Assembly: GCA_023396115.1 (NCBI GenBank)
Contig: JAEWXC010000085.1
Location: 1-42,060 of the forward strand
Length of the DNA stretch: 42,060 nucleotides
Origin: Actinomycetes bacterium
GTDB lineage: Bacteria > Actinomycetota > Actinomycetes > Propionibacteriales > Nocardioidaceae
Direction: 5' to 3'
Shown here piece by piece: positions 23,833 through 33,977 of this stretch (position 1 is the stretch's first letter; the number at the start of each line of letters is the position of its first letter). The notes beneath the pieces are model-generated. The model was not told the DNA's origin and did not search any database. It was given only the letters and a program-made list of their open reading frames with translations. The translations under genes were made by a program, and so were the position numbers.

Positions 23833-25002
23833 GGCGGCCCGGAGCCGTTCGGCCTTCCAGCGCAGCTCGGCCCACTCGGACTCCACCTCGGAGTCGACGG
23901 TGATCCCGCCACCCGTGCCCCACTCCCAGGTGCCGTCCCCGGCGGTGCACAGCGACCGGATCACCACCGCCAGGTCGGCCCGGTCCCGGGTCAGCGTGCC
24001 GAACGCCCCCGCGTACACCCCCCGCGGATCGGCCTCCACCGCGGCGATGACCTCCATGGTGCGCCGCTTCGGGGCGCCGGTCATCGACCCGGCCGGGAAC
24101 AGGTGGTGCACCGCCCCCAGGGCGTCCACGTCGGGGCGCAGCTGCCCGGTGACGGTGGTGACCAGCTGGTGCACGCCGGGGTAGGACTCGACCGCCATCA
24201 GCTGGGGCACCTCGACGGTGCCGACCCGGCTGACCGAGCCGACGTCGTTGCGCAGCAGGTCGGTGACCATCAGGTTCTCGGCCCGGAACTTGGGGTCGCG
24301 GGCCAGCCGGTCGCGCTGCACCGCGTCCTCGGCGGGCGTGGCGCCGCGGGGGGTGGTGCCCTTGATCGGTCGGGTCACCACCCGGCCGTCGGCGACGTGC
24401 GCGAACCGTTCCGGGGAGCTGCTGACCAGCCACCCCCGCGCCCCGGGGACGTCGTGGGCGAGCAGCCCCGCGAACGGCGCCGGGTTGGTGGCCCGCAGCC
24501 GGGCGTGGACGTGCAGCGGGTCCGCGGCGGCAGCGGCCCGCTCCCGCACGGTCAGGTTGACCTCGTAGGAGTCGCCGGCCAGGAGCCGTTCGGTGACCTC
24601 GGCGAACGCCTGCCGGTAGGCCTGCTCGGGCCGGTCGGTCGGGGCCGGGGGCACCGGGGCACCGGCGACCTCGACCGGGGGCACCTCGACCAGCCGGCGC
24701 GGACGCATCCACACCGCGTCGGGCAGCCGGGAGCCGCGCAGCGCCGGCAGGTCGGGCCGGCTGGCGTAGCCGAACCAGCCCACCCACGGGTCGTCACCGA
24801 GCACCTCGTCGAGCACCTCGAACGGGTCCGTCCCGACCACCCGGGAGTCCCCGTCGCGGTGCCGGGTCACCAGGCCCGCGGCGGCGTCGTAGCTGAACGA
24901 GACGTCGCCCGGCTCGCACCAGCCGGCCAGCCCGGGGGTGTCCCAGCCGGCGCCGTCGAGCCAGAACGCCCGGGGGTGGGAGAAGACCTCGTGCGGCGTC
25001 AC
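23824..25002 (-). CDS. pabB: Aminodeoxychorismate synthase component I
   Basis: 392 residues of the chorismate-binding family. The motif PIKGTTPRG, with Lys where anthranilate synthases have Ala, marks aminodeoxychorismate synthase. Other motifs: SYEVNLTVRE, SSSPERF, LMVTDLLRNDVG and FPAGSMTGAPK. It converts chorismate plus ammonia to 4-amino-4-deoxychorismate for folate. The GTG start overlaps the pabA stop by 4 nt. The N-terminal domain looks shorter than that of stand-alone TrpE. Confidence 0.9.
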   Translation of the reverse strand: MTPHEVFSHPRAFWLDGAGWDTPGLAGWCEPGDVSFSYDAAAGLVTRHRDGDSRVVGTDPFEVLDEVLGDDPWVGWFGYASRPDLPALRGSRLPDAVWMRPRRLVEVPPVEVAGAPVPPAPTDRPEQAYRQAFAEVTERLLAGDSYEVNLTVRERAAAAADPLHVHARLRATNPAPFAGLLAHDVPGARGWLVSSSPERFAHVADGRVVTRPIKGTTPRGATPAEDAVQRDRLARDPKFRAENLMVTDLLRNDVGSVSRVGTVEVPQLMAVESYPGVHQLVTTVTGQLRPDVDALGAVHHLFPAGSMTGAPKRRTMEVIAAVEADPRGVYAGAFGTLTRDRADLAVVIRSLCTAGDGTWEWGTGGGITVDSEVESEWAELRWKAERLRAALD

Positions 25003-25583
25003 AGCCGACCTGCCAGGAAGTTCGCGACCAGCTGGGTGCCGTGCCGGCTCAGCACCGACTCGGGGTGGAACTGCACCCCGGCCTGGGGCAGGCTGCGGTG
25101 ACGCACCGCCATCACCACGCCGTCCTCGGACCGCGCGGTCACGGCCAGCTCCTCGGGGACCTCGAGTGCGGCCAGGGAGTGGTAACGCACCGCCTCGAAC
25201 CGGTCCGGGACGCCGGTGAACAGGCCGGTGCCGTCGTGGCTGATCCGGGAGACCCGGCCGTGGGCGGGCGCCACCCGGTCCACCCGGCCGCCGTGCGCGA
25301 CGACCATCCCCTGCAGGCCCAGGCAGACCCCGAGCACCGGGCGGGTGGCGTCGTGCAGCACCGCCGTGCCGACCGCGAAGTCGGTGGCTCGGTGCGGACT
25401 GCCGGGACCCGGGGAGAGCACCACGAACTCGTGCGCCAGCACCTCGCCGACCTCGACCTCGTCGTGCTGCACGACCCGGGGCGCGACGCCGGTGACCGCG
25501 GCCACCAGGTGGACCAGGTTGTGGGTGTAGGAGTCGTGGTGGTCGACCACGACCACGTCGGGGACATCGGGTGCTGCCGGCAC
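24999..25583 (-). CDS. pabA: Aminodeoxychorismate synthase glutamine amidotransferase component II
   Basis: 194 residues from GTG 25583, or two more from GTG 25589. Class I amidotransferase with DHHDSYTHNL near the start, the nucleophile Cys in GVCLGLQGM, and the His/Glu pair in VQFHPES. It supplies ammonia to PabB. TAGGTT (25590-25595, minus) lies exactly 6 nt before GTG 25583, which makes that start the more likely leaderless one. Confidence 0.88.
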   Translation of the reverse strand: MPAAPDVPDVVVVDHHDSYTHNLVHLVAAVTGVAPRVVQHDEVEVGEVLAHEFVVLSPGPGSPHRATDFAVGTAVLHDATRPVLGVCLGLQGMVVAHGGRVDRVAPAHGRVSRISHDGTGLFTGVPDRFEAVRYHSLAALEVPEELAVTARSEDGVVMAVRHRSLPQAGVQFHPESVLSRHGTQLVANFLAGRL

Positions 25584-25612
25584 CGGCACAACCTACTGCG
25601 GGGCCGGCCCGC

Positions 25613-27355
25613 TCAGCGCAGCGCGCGGCGGCAACGCGGCGTGACCGGGTCGTCGCCGCGGGCCCCGGCGCACCGGTCGAAGGCCTCCAGCTTGGCCATC
25701 AGCGCCTTCACCTCGGGGGCGTAGCGGGGGTCGGTGAACTGGTTGCGTCGCTCCCACGGCACCTGGTCGTAGGAGTAGAACTCGTAGCCGGGCAACGGCT
25801 CGTCCGGCTCGTGGCCGGCCAACGGACCCAGGTCGCTGCGGATCAGCAGGCCGGTCCGGCTGCGGACCGCCAGGTAGCCGGGGATCCGGTCCAGCTCGTG
25901 GCCGTTGAACGCCCGGTCGGGGTCGCCGGCCTGACCCGGCTCGGAGGTGTGCTCGACGAAGACGTGGTCGCGTTCGCTGCTGTCGGCGTCGAGCAGGCTC
26001 GGCACCAGCGACCGGCCCGAGCGGAACGGCTCGGGCTTCAGTCCGGCCAGCTGCTCGAAGGTGGGCGCCAGGTCGATGTTGGTCGTCATCTCCCGCCGCT
26101 CCCCCGGCGTGATCCCGGGGCCCACCACCAGCAGCGGCACCCGGGCGTCGGTGTCGTAGGCGGTGCCCTTGCCGCGGCTCAGGCCGTTCTGGGCGAGGTG
26201 GAAGCCGTTGTCGGAGGTGAACACGACATAGGTGTCGTCGCCGACCTCGTCGAGGATCTTCTGCACCGTGCGGTCCACCGACTGCACCATCTGGGCGCGC
26301 TGGCGCAGCGAGGCGATGTAGGCCCGGTCCGGGAGCGCCGGCGGCACGTGGTTCCAGGCCGGTGCGGGGGTGCCGTCGGCGAGCACCGGGGTGTTGTCGC
26401 CCGCGTCGTCGCGGTAGCCGGGCAACGCCTGCTTGGTGAACTCCGAGCAGGCCACCGGACCACAGTTGCCGGGGCGTCCGTCGCGGGGGCGGTCGCGGAA
26501 CGCCGCCGGGAAGAGCGGCTCGCCGGGCCAGGCGCCCTCCTTGTTGGTGCGGCTGTGCGGGGCGTAGGGGGCCACCTCGAGGAAGTAGGGGGTGTCGGAG
26601 TCGCGGTGCCGGCGGATGAAGTCCAGCGCGTAGTCCTCGGTGACCTGGCCGGCGTAGGCGGCGTCCTTCTCCTCGTCGGAGGCGTCGGCGTCGGGGGCCG
26701 GGTGGTGCCGGACCTTCACCTGACCGTCCTCGGTGTGGGTCGAGTCGAAGTCCCAGCCCATGTAGGCCGAGCCGAACAGCACGTTGAACTCGCTCCAGCC
26801 CGGCGGCACGGGAGGCATGTCCACGGCCCCGGCGACGTACTCGTACTCGTTGAGGTACTTGCCCACGAAGCCGGTCGTGTAGCCGGCCTGCTGGAGCCGG
26901 ACGTTGAACGACCGCTCCCGGTTGCCGTGGTCCCGGAACGCCGGGTAGCCGCCGATCGGGCCGTCGCCGTCACTGACCCCGGAGGTGTTGGTCCGCACGC
27001 CCGTCTGGTGCGGGTACTGGCCGGTGAACAGGCTCGAGCGGGAGACGCAGCACAGCGAGTCCACCACGTAGGAGTGCGGGTAGCTGGCGCCCTCGCGCGC
27101 CATCCGGGCGGCGCTGGCCAGGCTGGGCAGCAGGTCGGTGGAGAAGTCGTCCATCAGGACCAGCACGATGTTGGGGTCCTCCGCCGTGGCCGCCGGGACC
27201 GGCGTGGTGGCTGCCGGCACCTCGGGCAGCGGGCGCTCGCTGACCACCTTCTCCTCGCTGCAGCCGGCCAGGAGCAGCCCGAGCAGCACCGCCGGGGTCA
27301 CCACCGCCCGCGTCCAGCGTCGCCTGCGGGTCGTGGCGGTCCTGCGCACGTGCAC
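25613..27355 (-). CDS. Sulfatase-family lipoprotein
   Basis: 580 residues. A signal peptide ends with a lipobox, LLLAGC, so C32 should be lipidated and the protein held outside the membrane. The sulfatase fold shows metal ligands D69/D70 in VLMDDFS and the late TSDNGFHLAQNG and FVEHT. The site expected to carry formylglycine reads C102-C-V-S-R, with Val where the C-x-P-S-R consensus has Pro. The start is GTG 27355 after a GGGGGA site. It probably removes sulfate or phosphate esters outside the cell. It lies 35 bp after the PhzE-like gene and may be cotranscribed. Confidence 0.85.
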   Translation of the reverse strand: MHVRRTATTRRRRWTRAVVTPAVLLGLLLAGCSEEKVVSERPLPEVPAATTPVPAATAEDPNIVLVLMDDFSTDLLPSLASAARMAREGASYPHSYVVDSLCCVSRSSLFTGQYPHQTGVRTNTSGVSDGDGPIGGYPAFRDHGNRERSFNVRLQQAGYTTGFVGKYLNEYEYVAGAVDMPPVPPGWSEFNVLFGSAYMGWDFDSTHTEDGQVKVRHHPAPDADASDEEKDAAYAGQVTEDYALDFIRRHRDSDTPYFLEVAPYAPHSRTNKEGAWPGEPLFPAAFRDRPRDGRPGNCGPVACSEFTKQALPGYRDDAGDNTPVLADGTPAPAWNHVPPALPDRAYIASLRQRAQMVQSVDRTVQKILDEVGDDTYVVFTSDNGFHLAQNGLSRGKGTAYDTDARVPLLVVGPGITPGERREMTTNIDLAPTFEQLAGLKPEPFRSGRSLVPSLLDADSSERDHVFVEHTSEPGQAGDPDRAFNGHELDRIPGYLAVRSRTGLLIRSDLGPLAGHEPDEPLPGYEFYSYDQVPWERRNQFTDPRYAPEVKALMAKLEAFDRCAGARGDDPVTPRCRRALR

Positions 27356-27390
27356 CTGTGTTTCCCCCGGGGTGTTGAAGTCGTTGCTGG

Positions 27391-29310
27391 CTACGGTAGG
27401 ACGGCGTCGACCAGGTCGTGGATCAACCGGTGGCCCCGGCGGGTCAGGATCGACTCGGCGTGGAACTGGATCCCCGCGAAGTGTGGACCGTGCACGGCGT
27501 GCACGTCACCGGTGACCGGGTCGGCGTCCACCCGGACCCCGGCCGGCAGGTCACCGGCCACCCGGGCGACGAAGGTGTTGTAGAAGCCGACGTGCTCGGT
27601 GCGCCCGGCCAGCTCCACCTCGGCCTGGGTGCCCTGGAAGACGATGTCCTTGTAGACCAGCTCGAGGCCCAGGTGGTGGCAGAGCGCCTGGTGACCCAGG
27701 CAGACCGCCAGGAACGGCTGCTCGCGCTCCACCAGACGGGCCACCGCGTCCCGCAGCCGCGCCATCTTCGGGTCGTCGCCGTCGCGCGGGTCGCCGGGAC
27801 CGGGGCCGACGATCACCAGGTCAGCGTCGTCGAGGTCGCCGTCGGTGTAGTCGGCGTGCCGCACCACGTCAGAGGTCATCCCGAACGAGGCGAGCACGTG
27901 GCGCAGCATGTTCACGAAGTCGTCCTCGCCGTCGAGGATCCGCACGTGCTTGCCGGCCAGCCGCGGGTCGACCGCGTCGCCGTCCTGCTCGTTGAGCCAG
28001 AACCCCGAGAGCCGACGGTTCCGGGCGGCCAGGGCGAGCTGGACGTCCTCGTCGCGGGCCAGGTCGGCGATGCCCTGCGGTGCGACGGAGCCGCCGGCCA
28101 CCAGCCCGAACGCGCCCAGGATCCCGGCCGCCTTGGCGTGGGTCTCGGCGACCTCGTAGCCCGGGTCGGAGTCGCGGACCAGGGTGGCGCCGGCGGTGAC
28201 CTTGAGCCGGCCGTCGGGGGCCACGTCGGCGGTGCGGATCAGGATCGGGGAGTCCATCGTGGGCGCCCCGGCCGCGTCCCGACCGAACAGCGCCAGCGCG
28301 GCCCCGTAGTAGCCGCGGCCCTCGGTCTCGTAGCGGCTGATCAGCCGGCAGGCGTTCTGCACCGGCGACCCGGTGACGGTGGCGGCGTACATGGTGTCGC
28401 GCAGGATCGCGCGGGGGTCGGCCTCCGAGCGCCCGGCCAGCAGGTACTCGGTGTGGATCAGCCGGGTCATCGGCTTGAGGAACGGGCCGAGCACCTGGCC
28501 GCCGTCGGAGCAGATGTCGCACATCATCTTCAGCTCCTCGTCGACGACCATGAAGAGCTCGTAGATCTCCTTCTCGTCGGCCAGGAACTCCAGCAGCTGG
28601 GCCTTGAGGGTGTTGTCGACGCCCGCGTCGGTGACCGCGTCGCCGGTGACCCGGAAGGTGCCCGAGATCGGGTTCATCCGCACCTGGGAGTCGCGGACGC
28701 TGACGTGCCGTTCGGGGCTGGCGCCGATCAGGTACCGGTCCCCGGTGAAGAAGCAGAAGGTCCAGTAGGCGCCGCGCTCGCGTTCCAGCAGCCGCCGGAA
28801 CACGGTGAGCGCCTTGTCGGCGTCCCAGTCGGCCACGACCGCGCGGTAGTGGCGACCCACGACGAGGTTGGCGCCCTCGCCCTGGCCGATCTCATCGCGG
28901 ATGATCCGCTCCACGACCTCGGCGTAGTCGGCGTCGGAGGTCTCGAAGCCGCCGCGGTCGGTGAACTCGACCGGGGCGTCGGGCAGGGCCTCGAGCAGGT
29001 CGGCGACCGAGACCTCGTGCTCCTCGGCGATCTCGACCACCGTCAGCGGGGCACCGTCGTCGATGGCGTCGAACCCGCGCTCGGCGACCTGGCGGAACGG
29101 CACCGCGACCAGGTGGTCGGCGCTGCGACCGGACCCGGGAACGCCCTCGCGCAGCGGGATGTCCATGATCGAGGAGACCGTGCTGACCGGTCCGCCCACG
29201 ATGCCGGCGCCGGGCTCGGCCTTGCGCCGGATGACCGCCCACGCCGCGTGCTCCCGGATGCCGGCGAGCAGAGCTCGGACGTCCTGGGCTGCGGTAGGGG
29301 TGCTGGTCAT
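27391..29310 (-). CDS. PhzE-like fused chorismate aminase / glutamine amidotransferase
   Basis: 639 residues. The N-terminal chorismate-binding domain (to about 430) has YWTFCFFTGDRYLIGASPER and MNPISGTFR, then VVDEELKMMCDICSDGG and TVTGSPVQNACRLI. These match PhzE (aminodeoxyisochorismate synthase) better than TrpE. The C-terminal amidotransferase has AVCLGHQALCHHLG and IQFHAES. It should aminate chorismate to ADIC or, if pyruvate is lost, anthranilate. No other phenazine genes are near. TAGGGT sits 6 nt before the ATG. An anthranilate synthase role cannot be excluded. Confidence 0.85.
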   Translation of the reverse strand: MTSTPTAAQDVRALLAGIREHAAWAVIRRKAEPGAGIVGGPVSTVSSIMDIPLREGVPGSGRSADHLVAVPFRQVAERGFDAIDDGAPLTVVEIAEEHEVSVADLLEALPDAPVEFTDRGGFETSDADYAEVVERIIRDEIGQGEGANLVVGRHYRAVVADWDADKALTVFRRLLERERGAYWTFCFFTGDRYLIGASPERHVSVRDSQVRMNPISGTFRVTGDAVTDAGVDNTLKAQLLEFLADEKEIYELFMVVDEELKMMCDICSDGGQVLGPFLKPMTRLIHTEYLLAGRSEADPRAILRDTMYAATVTGSPVQNACRLISRYETEGRGYYGAALALFGRDAAGAPTMDSPILIRTADVAPDGRLKVTAGATLVRDSDPGYEVAETHAKAAGILGAFGLVAGGSVAPQGIADLARDEDVQLALAARNRRLSGFWLNEQDGDAVDPRLAGKHVRILDGEDDFVNMLRHVLASFGMTSDVVRHADYTDGDLDDADLVIVGPGPGDPRDGDDPKMARLRDAVARLVEREQPFLAVCLGHQALCHHLGLELVYKDIVFQGTQAEVELAGRTEHVGFYNTFVARVAGDLPAGVRVDADPVTGDVHAVHGPHFAGIQFHAESILTRRGHRLIHDLVDAVLP

Positions 29311-29382
29311 GCCGGAACCCTACGGGGGCGCACCGACCCGGGAGCACCGGTACCACCCGGTGGGCCGTGCGATGCTCGGGCC

Positions 29383-30192
29383 ATGATGATCCGACCCGCC
29401 GAGCTGGCCGCGATCCGCGCCGGGACCGTGGACCTGGCGTTCCGACGCTGGGACCGGCCGCGGGTGAAGGTCGGGACCCGGATGCGGACCGGGCTGGGCG
29501 TGGTCGAGGTGACCTCGGTGGAGCAGGTGACCCTGGCCTCGCTGACCGCCGACGACGCCCGCCGGGCCGGGGCGCCGTCGCTGGCGGCGCTGCGCCGGGC
29601 ACTGGCACCCCGCGAGGGGCAGGGCACCCGTCCGGTGCACCGGGTCGGGTTGACCTGGGGTGGCGCCGACCCGCGTGAGGAGTTGCGGGCCCGGGTGCCG
29701 GGCGCCGAGGAGCTCGCCGAGCTGCTGGCCTGGCTGGACCGGCTCGACGCGGCGTCCGGCTCGGGTCCCTGGACGGCGGCGACGCTGCGGATCATCGACG
29801 ACTTCCCGGAGCGGCGGGCACCGGAGCTGGCCGCGCAGCTGGGCCGGGAGACCGCCCCGTTCAAGACCGACGTGCGCAAGCTCAAGGAGCGGGGGCTGAC
29901 CGAGTCCCTGGCGATCGGCTACCGGATCTCCCCGCGGGGCGAGGCGGTGGTCGACGCGCTGCGCCCGGAGGGGCCGCGCACCGACCGGGCCCCGCGCCGC
30001 GACGGCACCCCGCTGCCGCGCAGCATCGGCGCCCCGGCCACCCGGGCCCTGCGCGGTGTGGAGGTGCACACCCTGGAGCAGGTCGCCCGGTGGCGGCGTG
30101 CCGACCTGGCGGCGCTGCACGGGGTCGGCCCGGTCGCCCTGGCCCGCCTGGACGAGGCCCTCCGGGAGGCGGGCCTGGAGCAGGCGCCCTGA
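29383..30192 (+). CDS. ASCH-like / winged-helix / helix-hairpin-helix protein
   Basis: 269 residues. The first 75 (AELAAIRAGTVDLAFRRWDR onward, then LGVVEVTSVEQVTL) look like an ASCH/PUA-type RNA-binding barrel. The middle (LRIIDDFPERRAPELAAQLG, then KTDVRKLKERGLT) looks like a winged helix. The end (ADLAALHGVGPVALARLDEA) is a helix-hairpin-helix. All three bind nucleic acids in known families, so a nucleic-acid role is inferred, with no precise function. ATG 29383 lies 6 nt after GATGCT; ATG 29386 is next. It diverges from the PhzE-like gene. Confidence 0.75.
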   Translation: MMIRPAELAAIRAGTVDLAFRRWDRPRVKVGTRMRTGLGVVEVTSVEQVTLASLTADDARRAGAPSLAALRRALAPREGQGTRPVHRVGLTWGGADPREELRARVPGAEELAELLAWLDRLDAASGSGPWTAATLRIIDDFPERRAPELAAQLGRETAPFKTDVRKLKERGLTESLAIGYRISPRGEAVVDALRPEGPRTDRAPRRDGTPLPRSIGAPATRALRGVEVHTLEQVARWRRADLAALHGVGPVALARLDEALREAGLEQAP

Positions 30193-30253
30193 GGCTCGTG
30201 GGGCTCCGGGAGCTACTGGGACTCCTGGGGCTTCTGGGGCACCACCCGGCGAA

Positions 30254-30412
30254 GTTGTAACGCGCAGTTAGTTGATCCAACCGTCCGGAATGCCGGCGCG
30301 TTGGACCCATGGACAGCGCGTTACAACCGGTGGTGGCGCGGTCGAACCCGTAGCGGCGCGGTCGAACCGGTGGCGGCGCGTTGGAACCGGTGGTGGCGCG
30401 TTGGAACTGACA
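30254..30412 (+). repeat. Family-B repeat element, copy B3
   Basis: The head (GTTGTAACGCGCAGTTAGTTG, split here as GTTGTAACGCGC + AGTTAGTTG, then ATGCCGGCGCG) is followed by six units with GCGCG at 30296, 30316, 30336, 30356, 30376 and 30396, exactly 20 bp apart. GTTGTAACGCGC (30254-30265) is exactly complementary to GCGCGTTACAAC (30316-30327). It follows the ASCH gene by about 60 nt in the same direction. The rest of the 366-bp gap holds the VOC promoter (TAGCGT, 30506-30511). Confidence 0.88.
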
Positions 30413-30558
30413 CGACGGGCCGGGCGGATCGACGGCGGGCCGAGCGGGCCGGCGGCCGGGCCGGGTGGACGGGCGCAGGGGGTGGTCGCGGAGCCGGATC
30501 GGTCCTAGCGTGGAACGGTCCCGGTTTCCCGTGCAGCACCCACAGCGAGGAGAGCACC

Positions 30559-30912
30559 ATGGCCCACGGCGACATCACCCACGTGGAGATCCCGGTCGGC
30601 GACCAGGCCGCCGCGAACGGCTTCTACACCGACCTGTTCGGCTGGTCGATCAACGAGGTGCCCGGCTTCGAGGGGTACCCGATGTGGCAGGCACCCAACG
30701 AGATCTCCGGCGGCGCACTCGTGGCGCGCGACCAGTTCACCCAGCCGGTGACCTACGTCGAGGTCGACTCGATCGACGAGACCCTCTCCAAGGCCGCCGC
30801 AGCCGGTGGGGCGGTGGTGGTGCCGAGGTCGCCGATCACCGACACCAGCTGGTTCGCGATCTTCACCGACCCGGACGGGAACACCCTGGGCCTCTTCGAA
30901 GGCTCGATGTGA
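30559..30912 (+). CDS. VOC-family (glyoxalase-like) protein
   Basis: 117 residues, one VOC half-site pair: ITHVEIPVGD with FYTDLFGW at the start and FTDPDGNTLGLFE at the end, which are the usual metal-ligand and strand motifs of glyoxalase/bleomycin-resistance proteins. The start ATG follows a GAGGAG site by 5-6 nt. Related small proteins are annotated as lyases or hydrolase-like, and the substrate is unknown. It is convergent with helD. Confidence 0.88.
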   Translation: MAHGDITHVEIPVGDQAAANGFYTDLFGWSINEVPGFEGYPMWQAPNEISGGALVARDQFTQPVTYVEVDSIDETLSKAAAAGGAVVVPRSPITDTSWFAIFTDPDGNTLGLFEGSM

Positions 30913-30963
30913 CCGCCAGCCGATCCCACCCTCAGGCGGTGTGACCGACCGGGCTCGTGCACC

Positions 30964-33144
<2,181 letters not shown>

Positions 33145-33294
33145 CGTTCTCCTGTTCGGCTCGGGCCTGCGTCTCCCGCGGCAGGCCGACCGTCCAATCT
33201 ACGCGGCCGACCCAGCCGCGCGCAGGTGGACCCACCACTCCACGGGCACTGCGGCGACGAACGGGCCGACGGTGCGACGACCGGCCCCGCGGGC

Positions 33295-33312
33295 CCCGGC
33301 CCCGGGGCCGGG
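33295..33312. terminator. GC-rich hairpin after the rhomboid gene
   Basis: CCCGGCCCCGGGGCCGGG is an 18-bp perfect palindrome starting 6 nt after the rhomboid stop (minus). It could terminate or slow transcription. No U-tract is present. The remainder of the 173-bp gap carries the helD promoter. Confidence 0.5.
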
Positions 33313-33317
33313 CGGGT

Positions 33318-33944
33318 TCACAGTCCGTAGGACTCGTACCCGGGCTGGGGGCGTTCGCGACGCGCCTCGCCGGAGCCCCACCAGGCGGCCACCGCGCCGC
33401 CGACGGCGCCGAACAGGTGGCCCTGCCAGGAGATCCCGGGGGTGCCGGGCAGCACGCCCAGCAGCATCGAGCCGTAGGCCAGCAGCACACCGATCCCGAT
33501 CAGCACCTGCACGCCGTCGCGGTGGAAGAACCCGCGCAGCACCAGGAAGGTCAACCAGCCGAACACCAGGCTCGAGGCGCCCAGGTGGATGGTGCCCTCG
33601 CCGCCGAACAGCCACGTCCCGACCCCGGCCAGCAGCCAGATCACCGCGGTGGCCCTGACGAAGACCCCCACCCCGGAGAGCAGCACCAGGAACGACAGCA
33701 GCAGCACCGGCACCGAGTTGGCCATCAGGTGCGCCCAGTCGCCGTGCAGCAGCGGGGCCAGCAGGATGCCGCTCAGCCCCTCGGTGGAGTGCGGGCGGAT
33801 GCCCTCCTCGTCGAGGCGGTGGCCCAGCAGCATGTCGAGCAGTTCGCTGGCCCACAGCACCGCCAGGAAGCCACCGCTCCCCCACGCCGCCACCACCCAG
33901 CGGGGCTGGCTCGGCCGGGTGGCGGGGGTCCGGATCGGGTCCAT
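33318..33944 (-). CDS. Rhomboid-family intramembrane serine protease
   Basis: 208 residues with about six membrane helices. The catalytic Ser is S124 in HLGASSLVFGW (G-x-S) and the catalytic His is H176 in SWQGHLFGAVGG. HGDWAHLMANSVPV carries the conserved His and Asn that stabilise the oxyanion. It should cleave transmembrane helices of unknown substrates. TAGCGT lies 6 nt before the ATG, so the transcript is probably leaderless. It lies downstream of the crotonase gene on the same strand, 33 bp away. Confidence 0.9.
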   Translation of the reverse strand: MDPIRTPATRPSQPRWVVAAWGSGGFLAVLWASELLDMLLGHRLDEEGIRPHSTEGLSGILLAPLLHGDWAHLMANSVPVLLLSFLVLLSGVGVFVRATAVIWLLAGVGTWLFGGEGTIHLGASSLVFGWLTFLVLRGFFHRDGVQVLIGIGVLLAYGSMLLGVLPGTPGISWQGHLFGAVGGAVAAWWGSGEARRERPQPGYESYGL

Positions 33945-33977
33945 GGCTCCACGCTACCGACGCGACGGTCGGGTGGC

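Noticed and set aside
27391..29310. Annotation as trpE/trpG anthranilate synthase fusion
   Set aside because: Active-site text and linker fit PhzE better, though the product could still be anthranilate.
27418..29382. Long plus-strand frame extending the ASCH gene upstream to give 924 residues
   Set aside because: It is antisense to the PhzE-like gene; only the part from 29383 has domain structure and a promoter.
30940..30960. Lone family-A-like unit (ACCGGGCTCGTGC)
   Set aside because: Single degenerate match between convergent genes; too weak to call a repeat.
33145..33317. Rifamycin-associated inverted repeat upstream of helD
   Set aside because: No matching inverted repeat with the expected form was found; only a GC-rich hairpin from the rhomboid end.
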